Notes under the pieces: generated by a model
The model's input: the letters and a program-made list of their open reading frames with translations, nothing else
Told to the model about the DNA's origin: nothing
Database searches by the model: none
In this document: positions 41,294-41,610 of the stretch, piece by piece
How positions within the stretch are numbered: the stretch's first letter is position 1
Layout of the letters: the number at the start of each line of letters is the position of its first letter
Source: Omnitrophica WOR_2 bacterium RIFCSPHIGHO2_02_FULL_48_11
Lineage (GTDB): Bacteria > Omnitrophota > Gorgyraeia > Zapsychrales > GWA2-47-8
Assembly: GCA_001805615.1 (NCBI GenBank)
Contig: MHGP01000057.1
Span: 40,824 to 82,433 of the forward strand
Length of the DNA: 41,610 nucleotides
Direction of reading: 5' to 3'
Translations under genes and position numbers: made by a program

Positions 41294-41610
41294 ATTTTTT
41301 CCTCAGAAGTAAAATTCAAATGGAACTCCCGGCTAAAATGTTCGATGATCTTGGTTTTGATAAGATCAAGCTCTGCGGGACGATTTAAAAGCCTTGCCAT
41401 CGAGGTCATTTGCACATCCAGTCCACAAGGCCGGATCAGTGAAAAAAGCTGCAAATCCGTATTGATGTTGATCGCTAACCCGTGATACGAAACCCATTTA
41501 CGTACGCCGACCCCGATAGAAGCGATCTTATCTTGACCCACCCAAACCCCGGTCCGGCCGTCAATTCTCTTAGCCACTATACCAAAATCATGCAATAAAT
41601 CAATGGCAAC
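41290..41610 (-). CDS. lipB: Octanoyltransferase LipB, 5' end cut by window edge
   Basis: Transfers octanoyl from ACP to lipoyl domains. The last 106 residues are present. Catalytic Lys is in KIASIGV and catalytic Cys in PCGLDV; RTGVWVG and YHGLAININTDL are also conserved. The frame is open at base 41610, so the true start is outside. Its overlap with the lipoyl-domain gene suggests that domain is its substrate. Confidence 0.95.
   Translation of the reverse strand, partial: VAIDLLHDFGIVAKRIDGRTGVWVGQDKIASIGVGVRKWVSYHGLAININTDLQLFSLIRPCGLDVQMTSMARLLNRPAELDLIKTKIIEHFSREFHLNFTSEEKI

Overview
The window reads as a stretch of housekeeping chromosome from a Gram-negative-type bacterium of the PVC superphylum, most likely an Omnitrophota (OP3) lineage. 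The best lineage marker is the 115-residue protein at 22030-22377. It opens like the 'small basic protein' regarded as a PVC signature (MSIHSSLK, LTRIERI, a GLPK block). LPS and outer-membrane genes (gmhA, an hldE-type adenylyltransferase, an LpxL-type acyltransferase, an NlpD-like lipoprotein, a TonB-like protein) indicate a diderm envelope. The phylum placement is inference; the PVC placement rests on family recognition without a database search.

Almost every gene lies on the minus strand. From the right edge leftwards: lipB (cut by the window edge) and a free-standing lipoyl domain, then a membrane-lipid trio (GT28 glycosyltransferase, LpxL-type acyltransferase, GT2) and a TonB-like protein. 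A clear sigma70-type promoter at 37563-37591 precedes DUF1844, a Trm112-like zinc ribbon, aroQ, a prolidase, efp, accB and accC. Then comes a long run: asp23, amaP, pfkA, gmhA, hldE-type, thiD2-like, thiE, tRNA-Gly(CCC), an NlpD-like lipoprotein, a large P-loop ATPase, a YfcE-type phosphodiesterase, HIT, a dGTPase, HD-GYP, SPOR, the PVC small basic protein, an SH3 protein, a site-2 protease and aroB.

The only plus-strand genes are an ExeA-like ATPase and a GspB-like membrane protein (18089-19726). They are divergent from two PilZ genes and two very small genes. Further left are an RluA synthase, a MazG-like protein, a lipoprotein, uvrB and coaX. Then groES-groEL under a textbook promoter plus CIRCE operator, a TMTC-like membrane TPR protein, guaB-guaA, dnaE, an HU/IHF-family gene with its own promoter, and hisS (its 3' end is cut).

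Functional groups are purine synthesis (guaB-guaA), chaperonin, replication and repair (dnaE, uvrB), fatty-acid initiation (accB/accC), heptose and lipid A-type envelope synthesis, thiamine assembly, and c-di-GMP signalling (two PilZ proteins, one HD-GYP) next to a secretion- or pilus-type ATPase. No CRISPR array, prophage, insertion sequence or rRNA is visible, and no gap between genes exceeds 300 bases.

Points for a second look: a second CIRCE-like palindrome forming the terminator before groES; a GGTGAC/GTCACC repeat hairpin covering the dnaE ribosome site; two apparently leaderless operon-head genes; a terminator-like hairpin between accB and accC; a phosphofructokinase with altered active-site residues; and the PilZ/ExeA-like cluster, which is the best candidate here for an undescribed functional module.
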